Below, piece after piece: positions 35,140 through 44,922 of a stretch of 64,000 nucleotides of DNA. Position 1 is the stretch's first letter; the number at the start of each line of letters is the position of its first letter. Source of the DNA: Bradyrhizobium sp. NP1 (GTDB lineage: Bacteria; Pseudomonadota; Alphaproteobacteria; Rhizobiales; Xanthobacteraceae). The notes under the pieces were generated by a model, which made no database searches, had not been told where the DNA came from, and was given only the letters and a program-made list of their open reading frames with translations. Position numbers and translations under genes: made by a program. The stretch spans positions 2,334,001-2,398,000 of the forward strand of contig NZ_CP127385.1 of the NCBI RefSeq assembly GCF_030378205.1. Direction: 5' to 3'.

Positions 35140-36009
35140 ATGTCCAGGAAAGTGACAGTGGCCGCCGCACAAACTGCTGGCGTCTTGAGTGAGGACCTTA
35201 CGGTTGGAATTGGCGAGGCCTGCAAGATGGTTGATGATGCCGCGGGCAGGGGCGTCGAAATCATCTCGTTCTGCGAGCTGTTCCTCACGCCCTTCTTTCC
35301 GAATCGTCTGGAGAAGAATTTTGAGAAATGGTTCATCAACTTGTCAGATGAACGGATTCAACCGCTCCTCGCCAAAGCGAAGCAACGGAATATGGCGCTG
35401 ATCTTCCCATTCGGAGAAAGCGATGGGTCTCACTTCTACAACTCGGCCGCAGTCTTTGATCAGCAAGGCAAGCTTAAGGGCGTCTACAGGAAGACGCATA
35501 TTCCAGCCATTTTTCCCTCCGAGTTAAAAGGCGGGACCGGCTCGTACGAGAAGTTCTACTTCACGCCCGGAAGTGAACTTCCAGTGTTCGAACTAAACGG
35601 CGTCAGGATCGGAATTCAAATCTGCTACGATCGCAAGTTCCCGGAAGGCTCTCGCGCTCTCGCGGTGAAGGGAGCCGAAATACTGTTCATGCCTATCTGC
35701 GCGGCCACTTATGGTGAGACAAAATTGCGGGACAAGGCATGGGATGTGCCGCTGCGAGCAAGAGCCTACGAGAACGGCACGTTTGTGGTGGCGGTAAATC
35801 GGGCCGGTGACGAAAATGGCCGCAGGCACATCGGACGCAGCATGATCGTCAGCCCTATCGGGGCAGAGATCATCGCGGAGGGAGGCGAGGACAAGTCGGA
35901 GTTGATCGTTGCCACGCTGGATTTGGGCGAGGTTCGCACAGCGCAAACGAGCCTTCCCTGGTGGCGTGATCGCCGTCCCGGAATTTACGGCGATCTGGTA
36001 GCGGTCTAA
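35140..36009 (+). CDS. Carbon-nitrogen hydrolase, N-carbamoyl amino acid/beta-ureidopropionase type (copy 2)
   Basis: A 289-residue paralogue of the protein at 31711, co-linear without gaps through the catalytic region: Glu46 (FCELFLTPFF), Lys118 (YRKTHIP), Cys162 (GIQICYDRKFPEG). Long stretches are identical, such as GGTGSYEKFYFTPG and PWWRDRRP. Here the nucleophile is followed by the usual Tyr. The pair flanks the hydantoinase, so the duplication may have widened the N-carbamoyl substrate range or separated D- from L-selective activity. The start is the ATG at 35140 (TTAGG upstream). Confidence 0.9.
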   Translation: MSRKVTVAAAQTAGVLSEDLTVGIGEACKMVDDAAGRGVEIISFCELFLTPFFPNRLEKNFEKWFINLSDERIQPLLAKAKQRNMALIFPFGESDGSHFYNSAAVFDQQGKLKGVYRKTHIPAIFPSELKGGTGSYEKFYFTPGSELPVFELNGVRIGIQICYDRKFPEGSRALAVKGAEILFMPICAATYGETKLRDKAWDVPLRARAYENGTFVVAVNRAGDENGRRHIGRSMIVSPIGAEIIAEGGEDKSELIVATLDLGEVRTAQTSLPWWRDRRPGIYGDLVAV

Positions 36010-36263
36010 CGTCCTAGTGCCTGGTCGGATCCTGCCGCGATAATGACAACGACGTCTTGCCGTGCGACGACCTCGCGGCCTCTCGCCTGATGGGGCGCCT
36101 TTCCGTGCTGTCTATCGAGGGCGTGCCTCAGGATGGTTTTGATTCTGGCGATGTCGGTGGGTGGCAGACCAAGTCACCGCCTGGATCCGCCGGCCGGTGG
36201 TTTATCGATCCGATCGGGCCCAGTCGAAAATGGTGGTGTAGACAGATAACGCCGCGCAGGAAG

Positions 36264-36713
36264 CTAAGGCGCTGGCGATCCACTCCGTTCTGCAACAAAC
36301 AGGGGGATGCGACGATCAGTGCGTTCCTGGTATTCGGCGTAGGGCGGAAACGCCGCGACAGCAAGCTTCCAGAGGCGGGACCGTTCACGCTCGTCCTTGA
36401 CCTCACGCACGCGCATCGGCTGCACGACGGTCTCATCCCGAATTTCCACATTCGGATCGACGCGGAGATTATGGACCCATGCGGGATCGGTTGGTGCACC
36501 GCCCTGCGACCCCACCAGGATATAATCATTGCCGTCCTTCACGCGCATCAGCGGGGTCTTTCGGATGGCGCCGGTCTTGTTGCCGTGGTGCGTCACGATG
36601 ACAACGGGCAGCCCGGTGTCGCGCAAGGTGGTGCCTTTCGTTCCACCGCTGCTTTCGTAAAGCTCGACCTGCTCGCGCACCCAGTCACTGGGACTTGGAA
36701 CATACTTCGCCAT
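36264..36713 (-). CDS. Nitroreductase-family deazaflavin (F420)-dependent oxidoreductase
   Basis: A 149-residue protein with the split beta-barrel DDN pattern: LPVVIVTHHGNKTGAIRKTP, LMRVKDGNDYILVGSQGG and DPAWVHNLRVDPNVEI. The KTG...RKTPL and SQGG..W.HNL segments form the deazaflavin-binding region in this family. It is convergent with the hydantoin operon. If it truly uses F420, the organism must make this cofactor, which some Rhizobiales do; no synthesis gene is in this window. Confidence 0.88.
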   Translation of the reverse strand: MAKYVPSPSDWVREQVELYESSGGTKGTTLRDTGLPVVIVTHHGNKTGAIRKTPLMRVKDGNDYILVGSQGGAPTDPAWVHNLRVDPNVEIRDETVVQPMRVREVKDERERSRLWKLAVAAFPPYAEYQERTDRRIPLFVAERSGSPAP

Positions 36714-37108
36714 TGCTAGGCCTCCACGGGTGAATGGTCAGGGGCCGGTCCAAAATTGAACGCGTCCGAACACGATTGAGCGTCTCCTGAAGCGCGACAG
36801 CCGTCAACGATTTCGATGAGCCTCAGCGAGGAACCCGGCTTGCGGCATTTCGGACCCCCGATCGTGAGGTGCCGGCCGCGGGCCGCGACAATTGGAAGCG
36901 GCGAGGCGCCTGATCGGCCACCCATCCCATTGTCCGACCACACCATCTCCCTGCGCGCGGATCGCTAGGGTTCGGATACCGCTGGCCGATGACGCGGCCG
37001 AGCATGGGGCAAGGCGCCTTGTTAGCCGGTCTTTCATATTTGTAACCATATCGTGAAATCGGGGTGGTGAATTCGCGAAGGATTCGCCGGCGAGGGGGAC
37101 GGAAGCCA
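36714..37108. other. Divergent intergenic region, ~395 bp
   Basis: Between the start codons of the deazaflavin-dependent enzyme (minus) and the chemoreceptor (plus). I see no gene-like frame, no convincing palindrome and no clear -35/-10 pair. GAGGGGG at 37092-37098 serves the chemoreceptor. Confidence 0.4.
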
Positions 37109-38794
37109 GTGCAGAAGGCCATTCACAGCATCAACAGCCGCATCCTGTTTATTCCGGTTATCGCGCTGGCCGCCCTGATCGTTGCCGGGGTCGTGTCGAT
37201 CCGGAACATCGCGAACGTCACGCTGCAGGAGCACCAGGCGCGCGCCCGTGCGGTGACCGAGGCGGCGGCAAAGATCGTCGAGGCGTTCGAAGCCCGAGCT
37301 GCCCGTGGCGAGATGACCGAAGAGGTTGCCCAGGCGGCCGCAAAAGACGTGCTTCGCGCCATTCGCTATGACGGCAACGAGTATGTCATCGCGCGTCGAC
37401 GGGACGGCATCATCGTGGTCAACGGCCTGTTCAAGGATCGGGAAGGCACCCCGTCGCTGGACAACAAGGATAGCAACGGCACATATTTCGGCCGCGATAT
37501 GATCAGGACGGCTGAGACCGGAGGCGGCTTCACCTACTATCTTTGGCCGAAGGCGCCTAACACGCCACCCTTGCGCAAGGCGACGTTCTCCAAAATGACC
37601 CAGGGCTGGCAATGGGTGGTCGGTTCGGGCGTCTATCTCGACGAGGTCGAAGCCGCGACCTGGTCCAGCGCCGTGGATACCGGTTGGCTGATCGGCGCGG
37701 TCGCGTTCCTGACCTTTGCGATCGCCTTCTGGCTTGGCCGGCGCATCACTCGGCCGATACTGCGACTCACCGACGCCACGCATCGCCTCGCCGAGGGGGA
37801 CGGCGCGGTTGTCATTCCGGAAGTCGAGAGGCGCGACGAAATTGGAACCATGGCTCAGGCCGTCGCTGTGCTCAAGCAAAGATCGGCCGAGGCGACGCGG
37901 CTGGCCAGCGAGCAGGACCGTCTGAAGGCCGACGCCGCAAGAGACCGCGAAGCTGCGATGCGGGCGCTGGCCGACACGTTCGAAGCTTCGGTCAAGAGCG
38001 TAGCCGACCGGATGGCTGCCTCGACGACGGAGATGCAGGGTTCCGCCGATGCCCTGGGCGCGGCCGCGAGGACATCGGACGGTGAGACGGCGGCGGCCGC
38101 CGCCGCTGCGGAGCGCACCAGTTCGAATGTCGGCGCGGTGGCCACCGCGACGGAAGAGCTATCGTCCTCGATCCAGGAGATCTCGTCCCAGATCACGCGC
38201 TCGTCGCAGGTTGCCTCGAACGCCGTCGCCGAGGCCAACAGGGCCGGCTCAACGATGGCCAATCTGGAGAATTCGGCCAGGCGCGTCGGCGATATCGTCG
38301 CTCTCATCAGCGGCATCGCCGAGCAGACAAACCTGCTGGCACTGAACGCGACCATCGAGGCTGCGCGAGCTGGCGAGGCCGGAAAGGGCTTTGCGGTGGT
38401 GGCCTCGGAAGTGAAATCGCTCGCGACCCAGACGGCAAAGGCTACCGAGGAGATCCAGGTCACCGTCGGGGAGATCCAGTCGATGACCGAAAATGCGGTA
38501 AGCGCAATCCAGACGATTGGCGGAACGGTCGCGCAGATGAACGAAATCACGACCGCCGTGGCCGCCGCGGTGGAACAGCAGGGCGCCGCGACAGGTGAGA
38601 TCGCGAACAGCATCCAACAGGCTGCATCCGGTGCGCAACAGGTTTCGCAAAGCGTCTCGACGGCGCGCGGCGCGGCGTCGCAAACCGGCGCAATTGCTGG
38701 CCGCGTGCTCGACACCGCCGGAAAATTGTCCGGTGAGGCCGAGCGTCTGAAGTCCGAGGTCGCGAACTTCCTGGCCGAGGTTCGCGCCGCCTGA
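37109..38794 (+). CDS. Methyl-accepting chemotaxis protein with single Cache sensor
   Basis: About 561 residues from the GTG at 37109 (GAGGGGG upstream); a GTG at 37064 is possible. Transmembrane helix 1 ([18 protein letters not shown]) leads to a periplasmic sCache_2-type sensor ([40 protein letters not shown]). Helix 2 ([18 protein letters not shown]) is followed by HAMP and the methyl-accepting domain with the invariant hairpin tip around [20 protein letters not shown]. The C-terminus lacks a CheR-tethering pentapeptide. sCache_2 sensors often bind small carboxylates, fitting the transporters around it, but the ligand is unknown. Confidence 0.93.
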   Translation: MQKAIHSINSRILFIPVIALAALIVAGVVSIRNIANVTLQEHQARARAVTEAAAKIVEAFEARAARGEMTEEVAQAAAKDVLRAIRYDGNEYVIARRRDGIIVVNGLFKDREGTPSLDNKDSNGTYFGRDMIRTAETGGGFTYYLWPKAPNTPPLRKATFSKMTQGWQWVVGSGVYLDEVEAATWSSAVDTGWLIGAVAFLTFAIAFWLGRRITRPILRLTDATHRLAEGDGAVVIPEVERRDEIGTMAQAVAVLKQRSAEATRLASEQDRLKADAARDREAAMRALADTFEASVKSVADRMAASTTEMQGSADALGAAARTSDGETAAAAAAAERTSSNVGAVATATEELSSSIQEISSQITRSSQVASNAVAEANRAGSTMANLENSARRVGDIVALISGIAEQTNLLALNATIEAARAGEAGKGFAVVASEVKSLATQTAKATEEIQVTVGEIQSMTENAVSAIQTIGGTVAQMNEITTAVAAAVEQQGAATGEIANSIQQAASGAQQVSQSVSTARGAASQTGAIAGRVLDTAGKLSGEAERLKSEVANFLAEVRAA

Positions 38795-38886
38795 TCGACG
38801 CAGGCTGACCGGAGCGGACAGGCCGGCCGTGGTCATGGCGGGCGCGTCACTCCCGGGTCATTTGCAGGCAGCTCCTTGTATTGGTG

Positions 38887-38913
38887 CCCGCGGAATAATG
38901 CGCCATCCGCGGG
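38887..38913. terminator. Weak hairpin between convergent chemoreceptor and tctA
   Basis: Seven-base arms CCCGCGG (38887-38893) and CCGCGGG (38907-38913) around a 13-nt loop, without T-run. Placement between convergent genes is the main support. Confidence 0.35.
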
Positions 38914-38932
38914 ATTCCAGGGCGACGCCCCA

Positions 38933-40480
38933 TCAGCTACCGGGGAGCGCTTCGCCTGCGGCGGAGGAAAGGTCCGGGGTCGAGATCGCTTTCGGCTTGC
39001 GCAAACGCACGTAGATCTGCGCCACGATAAGGACCGCGCATAGGAGCAGGAAAAACGCGCTGATCGGACGTTCGAGGAAAACAAGGACATCGCCACGGGA
39101 GATCAGCATGGAGCGACGGAAGTTCTCCTCAAGCCGGGGACCCAGCACAAATCCCAGGAGGATGCACGCCGGGTGGAAGTCGAGCAGCAGCAGGAGATAG
39201 CCGACAAGCCCGATCGCGACGGTTTCTCCGACCTGGAACATGTCGTTATTTGTCGAATAGACGCCGATAGCGACGAAAAACAATGCGCTCGGGTAGAGAT
39301 ACTTGTACGGAATCATCAGCAGCTTCACCCACAGGCCGATCAAGGGCACGTTGAGCAAGACCAGCATGATGTTGCCGATCCAGAAGCTCGCGATCAGACC
39401 CCAGAAGATGTCGGGATGTTCCTTGATCAGTTGCGGGCCGGGCACGATGCCTTGAATCATCAAGGCCCCGAGAATCAGAGCCATTACGGCGTCACCGGGA
39501 ATCCCGAGACTCATTGTCGGGATGAAGTCGCCTTGCACCGACGAGTGGGTTGACGCCTCGGGGCAGGCGACACCTTCAATCATGCCGGTGCCGAATTTCT
39601 CCGGCGTCCTCGAAATCTTTTTCTCGGCCGCATAGGAGATGAACGAGGCGATCGTCGGCCCCGTTCCCGGAATGAGCGAACACAGGCTGCCAATGATGGT
39701 GCCGCGCAACATCGCGGGGATCGAGCGGCGCAACTCGTCCCTGGTCGGGCGAAGGTCGCTGATCTTCACGTTGGAATAGCGCGTATTGATATCGGAGTAC
39801 TGGTTCACGCTTTTCATGAATTCGGCAATGCCAAACAGCCCGAGCGCAAGCCCAACCAGTTCGATACCATCAAACAGGCCCTGGAAACCGAATGTGAAGC
39901 GCGGCGTTCCGGTTTCGATGTCGGTGCCGACAATGCCAAGGAGCAGGCCCACGAGGGTCATGGCGACGCCCTTGAGCGGCGCCCCGCGCGCCAGGGTCGA
40001 TCCCGCCAGCAGGCCAAGCAGCATGAGCGAGCAGATTTCCGTGGGGCCGAACTCCAGCGCGACCCTCACCAGGAGCGGTGCCAGGAAAATCATCTCCGTG
40101 ATGCCCCATGACGCGCCCACGAACGAAGAAATCACCGTGATGCCAAGGGCTGCGCCGCCGCGCCCCTGCTTGGTGAGCGGGAATCCGTCGAGGCATGTCA
40201 CCGCGTGGGGCGGATGGCATGGAAGGTTGAGCAGGATCGAGCAGATGGCGCCTCCGTACTGCGCGCCGTAGAACACGCCCGACAGCATCAGGATGGCGCC
40301 AACGGGCTTTATGCCAAACGTCAGTGGCAGCAGGACCGAGATCGTGGCGAGCGGCCCCATTCCCGGCAAAACGCCGACCATATTGCCGACGAGCACGCCG
40401 ATGAAACACCACATGATGTTGTGGGGTTCAAGAGCGACGCCGAAACCATACCAGAGATCGGAAAGAGCGGTCGCCAGCAT
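38933..40480 (-). CDS. tctA: Tripartite tricarboxylate transporter large membrane subunit TctA
   Basis: A 515-residue permease with about eleven helices. The family repeat is GMGPLATISVLLPLTFGIKP near residue 40 and, in the second half, PGTGPTIASFISYAAEKKIS. GAQYGGAICSILLNLPCHPP and GDFIPTMSLGIPGDAVMALI are the conserved loops. Together with TctB and a periplasmic TctC protein it imports carboxylates using the ion gradient. It follows TctB with zero bases between stop and start; the TctC-like protein is encoded 9 kb away at 49485. Confidence 0.95.
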   Translation of the reverse strand: MLATALSDLWYGFGVALEPHNIMWCFIGVLVGNMVGVLPGMGPLATISVLLPLTFGIKPVGAILMLSGVFYGAQYGGAICSILLNLPCHPPHAVTCLDGFPLTKQGRGGAALGITVISSFVGASWGITEMIFLAPLLVRVALEFGPTEICSLMLLGLLAGSTLARGAPLKGVAMTLVGLLLGIVGTDIETGTPRFTFGFQGLFDGIELVGLALGLFGIAEFMKSVNQYSDINTRYSNVKISDLRPTRDELRRSIPAMLRGTIIGSLCSLIPGTGPTIASFISYAAEKKISRTPEKFGTGMIEGVACPEASTHSSVQGDFIPTMSLGIPGDAVMALILGALMIQGIVPGPQLIKEHPDIFWGLIASFWIGNIMLVLLNVPLIGLWVKLLMIPYKYLYPSALFFVAIGVYSTNNDMFQVGETVAIGLVGYLLLLLDFHPACILLGFVLGPRLEENFRRSMLISRGDVLVFLERPISAFFLLLCAVLIVAQIYVRLRKPKAISTPDLSSAAGEALPGS

Positions 40481-40969
40481 CTAGAAACCCCAGCGGAACA
40501 GTGGAAAAGGCACTTTCAGCACGTACGAGAAAAGGAATGAGCCCACGACCGTAATGCCTGCGGCCAGCAATACTGAACCTTTCAATGTCGCGGTTCGATC
40601 GCCGAGCGCCGATACGAAGACGCACATGAAGGTGGCCGCTACCATGCCGAAATATTTGCCGAAGAGGATGAACATGAGGGGGCCCGCAAGAATGCAGGCC
40701 CAGCCGCGCCACTCCATGCTTTCCGGAAGAATACGTTCGCCTTCTTCGACCGGCGTCATCAGTCCCGAAATGAAAATCAGGATTCCGATGAAGGTCATCA
40801 GAATCCCGAGCATGAACGGGAACATGCCTGGGCCCATATGCATGAACGTTCCCAGGTTGTAGGTCATCGAATTCAGGGTGACGAAGGCACCGAGCAGCAC
40901 GATGGCCAGCCCGGCATAGAAATCCTTTTTCTGGAGCAGGTTCTGCACGCCAACATCTCCGAGGTTCAT
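40481..40969 (-). CDS. tctB: Tripartite tricarboxylate transporter small membrane subunit TctB
   Basis: A 162-residue protein with four hydrophobic helices (AGLAIVLLGAFVTLNSMTYN; MFPFMLGILMTFIGILIFIS; ILAGPLMFILFGKYFGMVAA; a final AAGITVVGSFLFSYVL). The GPGMFPFMLG motif is typical of TctB. Same strand as, and 151 bp downstream of, the LLM enzyme at 41121, so it may be part of the long minus-strand run from 45788 to 38933. Confidence 0.92.
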   Translation of the reverse strand: MNLGDVGVQNLLQKKDFYAGLAIVLLGAFVTLNSMTYNLGTFMHMGPGMFPFMLGILMTFIGILIFISGLMTPVEEGERILPESMEWRGWACILAGPLMFILFGKYFGMVAATFMCVFVSALGDRTATLKGSVLLAAGITVVGSFLFSYVLKVPFPLFRWGF

Positions 40970-41120
40970 TTTCTCATTATCACCAGGCGCCGGCCGGCCG
41001 GCTGGCCAACATCAGGCGAGTAGATCAAGAAGTCGTTAGCTGCCCCTACCGGGAAAGGCGCCGAACGCGGCGTTCTGGAAGCCGGATTCGGCGAGATTGA
41101 CGCAAAGATCTGGGTTCGTT

Positions 41121-42131
41121 TCAATTGGCCGCCGCAACCGCCTGACCGATGGCTCTAATTGCATCGGGGGCGGAATTGCCCATGAAGGTCAGTCCCAACT
41201 CGTCCACCCCAGCGCTCTTGTATCGCCCAGCGAGCAACAGGCACTCTTCTGCCGTCCCGTAGATCGAGAATGCGGTGGTGTAGCGTTCATCCAGGACATC
41301 AGCTGGATCTTGACCGCGGTTGATACGATCCGCAGCCTCGGCAAATTCGTTCTCCTCGATTGTCGTCCCCAGCAGCAGCGCTTCCTTCGCCGATGGAACC
41401 TTTTGCCCGAGCGTCCAAAAACGCGGGACCATTTCTCCGACAATGCGTTTTGCGTCTCTCAGCGCCACCAACGATGACGAATTGACGATGCATGGCATGT
41501 ACTGAACGACACGGCCGCCTGTGGCCTGGGAGCGCGCGGAGCGCATCAATTCCGCGGAGCGTCCGGCGTAGCCTGCTGAACACATGTTGGACACCAGCAG
41601 CCCATCTGCGGCTGCGCCGGCTAGTTTGATTGTCATATCGCCGCGACCGGCCAAAAAGATTGGAATATCCCGTAACGGCTTGCAGTCCAGCCTGACCTTC
41701 TTCGCCGAAAAGCGTTGGCCGACGTAATTGACTTCTTCGCCATTGAGCAGCCCGCGCAAAATGACGAGCGCGTCTCGAAGCGCCGGAACGGGCTTTTCGG
41801 CATCGATGCTTAGCTTGGCCGATGCCGAGATGATGCCTGCCCCGATACTGATACTGGCCCGGCCGTTCGCCAGTTCGTCGAAAGCACCGATTTCCATCGC
41901 CATCATCGTTGGATGGCGATTGAACGGGTTGAACACGCCGGCATGAATGTGGATGCGCCTGGTTGCGACCGCGCAAGCAGCGGCCGCCGGCCAGATACCT
42001 CGCGCAAAAGCATTTTCCGCAAACCAGACGCCGGAAAGGCCTGCCTTGTCGGCTTCGGTCGCCAGTTCGACGCACTGCCGTGGCGACATCGAGCCGTCCA
42101 GCCGTATGCTGATCCTGGGAATGTCGCTCAT
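41121..42131 (-). CDS. LLM-class flavin-dependent oxidoreductase
   Basis: A 336-residue luciferase-like enzyme: CVELATEADKAGLSGVWFAE, AVATRRIHIHAGVFNPFNRH, ELANGRASISIGAGI, IPIFLAGRGDMTIKLAGAAA. It overlaps the molybdoenzyme large subunit by four bases (ATGA), so the two are translated together and probably act in one pathway. Cofactor (FMN or F420) and substrate unknown. Confidence 0.9.
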   Translation of the reverse strand: MSDIPRISIRLDGSMSPRQCVELATEADKAGLSGVWFAENAFARGIWPAAAACAVATRRIHIHAGVFNPFNRHPTMMAMEIGAFDELANGRASISIGAGIISASAKLSIDAEKPVPALRDALVILRGLLNGEEVNYVGQRFSAKKVRLDCKPLRDIPIFLAGRGDMTIKLAGAAADGLLVSNMCSAGYAGRSAELMRSARSQATGGRVVQYMPCIVNSSSLVALRDAKRIVGEMVPRFWTLGQKVPSAKEALLLGTTIEENEFAEAADRINRGQDPADVLDERYTTAFSIYGTAEECLLLAGRYKSAGVDELGLTFMGNSAPDAIRAIGQAVAAAN

Positions 42132-44437
42132 CGCGATATCACGCTTGTCTCGTGGTTTTGGTTCGACGACGTCGCTTGCCGGATTAGTCTCCAGACACGC
42201 GATGGCGACAAAGGCAGATCTCGCGGTTCGATCGACATCGAGCGGAGCGCGGCCGCGACGGCATTGGCAATCACACCTCCGACCGGAATCAAGCCGCCTT
42301 CGCCGGCGCCCTTCGCCCCGAGCGGATTATTTGGACAGGGCCGAAGGCCGACTGAAATGCCGCGGATATTGGGGAAGTCGGTCGCAGTCGGCAAAAGATA
42401 GTCTGCGAGCGAGCCGGTCAGCAACTGCCCGTTCTCGTCGTATTGCAAGTGCTCCAGGAAGGTGCTGCCCAATCCCTGGACGATGGCGCCGAGAATCTGT
42501 CCGTGAAGCGTCGCTGGATTGATGACACGGCCGACGTCGTCCACCGTTACATAGTCGACGATCTCCACATGACCGGTACCGGGATCGACGGAGACATGTG
42601 CCGCGTGGGTCCCGTAGCTGTAAGTCAGCTTGCGATTTTCGAATTGCTGTTCGACCTGCAATCCGGCAAACGCGGAAATGTCGATCGATCCCTTTTCATG
42701 CCGGACATGGCCGTCAGATACCGTGACATCGCCAGGTTCGCAGCCGAAATGCTTCGCGCCCTTCTCGCGCAGCAGGGCGACAAGCGCGTCAGCCGTCAGC
42801 AGAATGGCAGAACCTCCCATCACGGTGGAGCGTGAATGAAACGATCCAAAACCCTGTGTCACCAGCGTGGTTGATCCGTGCAGGAGCCTAATTCGTTCGA
42901 TGGGCAGAGAAAGTGCGTCGGCAGCGATCTGGCTCAACACCGTTTGGAGGCCCTGTCCGAGCGCCGTAGAGCCGACCGCGACCGTGACGGTTCCGTCCGC
43001 TTCGACCGTCATCCGGGCATTCTCGAAAGTCCCGCCGGCGCCGCCCTCGACGAAGTTGCCGACAGCAATGCCATGATAACGGCCATCGATCAGCCGGCCC
43101 TGAACCTTCTTCTTCTTCTCCCAGCCGAATTCGTCAAGGCAGCGTTGCATGATGATGCCATAGGCGCCGCCGTCAAGCTCCGTCTGCCAGGTTCGATCGA
43201 GACCTGCCATGGTTGCCAGCGGGCGCGGCAGCTGATCTTCCGGAATCAAATTCCTCAAGCGTAGTTCGGCCGGATCGATGCCGAGATCGTGGGCGGCCAT
43301 ATCCAGCAGCCGCTCGCAGAAGAAGCTCGATTCGTAGCGGCCTGGCCCGCGATAGGTGCCGGTTGGCGTCTTGCTGGTCAGGTAGGAATGGGCGTCGATC
43401 CGGATGTTGGGAACAAGATAGGGACCGGAAACGAACTGGACGACGTTGCGCGGCGCGGTGAAGCCGTTGGTTCTTACATAGGCGCCGAGATCGACGTCGA
43501 TACGTCCCCGGATTCCGATTACGGTACCGTCGGCGCGACAGGCGATTTCCAGATCCGCGTACATCTCGCGGGCATGGTTCGTCGCCATCAGATGTTCGCG
43601 ACGGTCCTCGACCCAGCGGACCCTTCCGCCGACGTGGCGCGCCGCGAAAGGAATGAGGAAGTCCTCAGGATAGAATTCGCCTCGCGCACCAAAGCCGCCG
43701 CCGACATCAACCTCCATCAGGTCGACCTGCGACGGCTCCAGTTTCAGCATTTCGGCGAGGACGCGCCGATTGAAAAACGGAACCTTGGTCGCGCCGCTGA
43801 CGACAATCCGCTGATGCTCTGGACCCCATTCGGCCAGCAGGCCGCGCGTCTCCATCGGCGAAGCGGTATGGCGCTGAACGCTGAACTTCTCTCTTCGCCG
43901 GTAATCGGCCGTCGCGAAGGCCGTATCCGCATCGCCCATCCGGGCGAAGAAGGAGGTCGCAAGGTTGGTCGTGGTTTTCTCGAACAGAAGTGTGCGGTTC
44001 GCCGCCGACTCCTCATGGGTAGCCAGCGCGGGCAATTCGTCGATTTCAAGTTCGATGAGCTCGGCGGCATCTTCCGCGATGCACTGTTCCGAGGCGACGA
44101 TGACGGCGATGGGTTCACCGACATAGCGGACCTTCTCGAAGGCGATCACGGGCTGCCGATACGGCTCGCCTTCTGGCTTGCCATGTTGTCGAACAGGAAT
44201 GACGGGAATCTCGCCGATCTCGGCTGCGGTGATGACGGCTGCAACTCCAGCCAACGACCGCGCCGCCGCGGTCGCGATCTTCCTGATCCGCCCATGCGCA
44301 ATCGGACTTCGAAGAACGGTAGCATAGAGCAGGTTTTCAGGCTTGAGGTCGCCGACATAGGTGCCGGCACCCGCAAGCAGGCGCAAATCCTCGATACGAT
44401 CGATCGGACTGCCGATATAGGCGTTGGGTCTCGTCAT
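42128..44437 (-). CDS. Xanthine dehydrogenase/aldehyde oxidase-family molybdopterin subunit (CoxL-like)
   Basis: A 769-residue catalytic subunit. Near the N-terminus IGSPIDRIEDLRLLAGAGTY is the typical start of this family. Molybdopterin contacts include VDVGGGFGARGEFYPED. The active-site loop reads TGTYRGPGRYESSF, not the AYRCSFR of form I CO dehydrogenase, so this is not a CO dehydrogenase. The catalytic glutamate is in NPLGAKGAGEGGLIPVGG near the C-terminus. It hydroxylates a heterocycle or aldehyde with water-derived oxygen. Operon order FAD subunit-2Fe2S subunit-this-LLM is fully overlapping. Confidence 0.93.
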   Translation of the reverse strand: MTRPNAYIGSPIDRIEDLRLLAGAGTYVGDLKPENLLYATVLRSPIAHGRIRKIATAAARSLAGVAAVITAAEIGEIPVIPVRQHGKPEGEPYRQPVIAFEKVRYVGEPIAVIVASEQCIAEDAAELIELEIDELPALATHEESAANRTLLFEKTTTNLATSFFARMGDADTAFATADYRRREKFSVQRHTASPMETRGLLAEWGPEHQRIVVSGATKVPFFNRRVLAEMLKLEPSQVDLMEVDVGGGFGARGEFYPEDFLIPFAARHVGGRVRWVEDRREHLMATNHAREMYADLEIACRADGTVIGIRGRIDVDLGAYVRTNGFTAPRNVVQFVSGPYLVPNIRIDAHSYLTSKTPTGTYRGPGRYESSFFCERLLDMAAHDLGIDPAELRLRNLIPEDQLPRPLATMAGLDRTWQTELDGGAYGIIMQRCLDEFGWEKKKKVQGRLIDGRYHGIAVGNFVEGGAGGTFENARMTVEADGTVTVAVGSTALGQGLQTVLSQIAADALSLPIERIRLLHGSTTLVTQGFGSFHSRSTVMGGSAILLTADALVALLREKGAKHFGCEPGDVTVSDGHVRHEKGSIDISAFAGLQVEQQFENRKLTYSYGTHAAHVSVDPGTGHVEIVDYVTVDDVGRVINPATLHGQILGAIVQGLGSTFLEHLQYDENGQLLTGSLADYLLPTATDFPNIRGISVGLRPCPNNPLGAKGAGEGGLIPVGGVIANAVAAALRSMSIEPRDLPLSPSRVWRLIRQATSSNQNHETSVISR

Positions 44438-44922
44438 GTCGGCGACCCGATGCGGGAATAGCTCGCACGCGCCTCCATCACGGCTTCGACAATCTGGACG
44501 TAGCCGGTGCAGCGGCAGATATTTCCGGAAAGGACCTCACGGATTCGTTCCTCATCCGCGCCCGGCTCTTCCTCCAGCAGCGCGTGCATGGTCGTCAGGA
44601 TCCCCGGTGTGCAGAAGCCGCACTGGACGGCGTGATGCTTCCTGAAGGCAGCCTGCAGCGCCGACAACTCGCCTTTGCGGGCCAGGCCTTCGACGGTTAC
44701 AACCTCGCTGCCCGCCGCTTGAACCGCGAGCATCAGGCAGGAGCGCACGGCGAGCCCGTCGATGATGACGGTGCACGCCCCGCAAACGCCGTGCTCGCAT
44801 GCGACGTGCGTTCCGGTGAGGCGGGCGACGTCTCGCAAGGCGTCCGCGAGCGTCATCCGGGACGACGCATTCAGGCTGGTCTTCACGCCGTTGATGGTGA
44901 GTGTGACTGTTTCCGATGTCAT
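44434..44922 (-). CDS. [2Fe-2S] subunit of molybdenum hydroxylase (CoxS-like)
   Basis: A 162-residue subunit from the ATG at 44922. The plant-ferredoxin-type cluster ligands are in HVACEHGVCGACTVIIDG plus the Cys of VRSCLMLAVQA; the second all-helical cluster is in VQCGFCTPGILTTMHALL and NICRCTGYVQIVEA. It transfers electrons from molybdopterin to FAD. It overlaps both neighbours by four bases. Confidence 0.95.
   Translation of the reverse strand: MTSETVTLTINGVKTSLNASSRMTLADALRDVARLTGTHVACEHGVCGACTVIIDGLAVRSCLMLAVQAAGSEVVTVEGLARKGELSALQAAFRKHHAVQCGFCTPGILTTMHALLEEEPGADEERIREVLSGNICRCTGYVQIVEAVMEARASYSRIGSPT

Noticed and set aside
40985..41010. GCCGGCCGG-rich palindrome after the LLM gene as an operator
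   Set aside because: Short self-complementary GC tracts are frequent in this GC-rich sequence; there is no second copy or promoter context.
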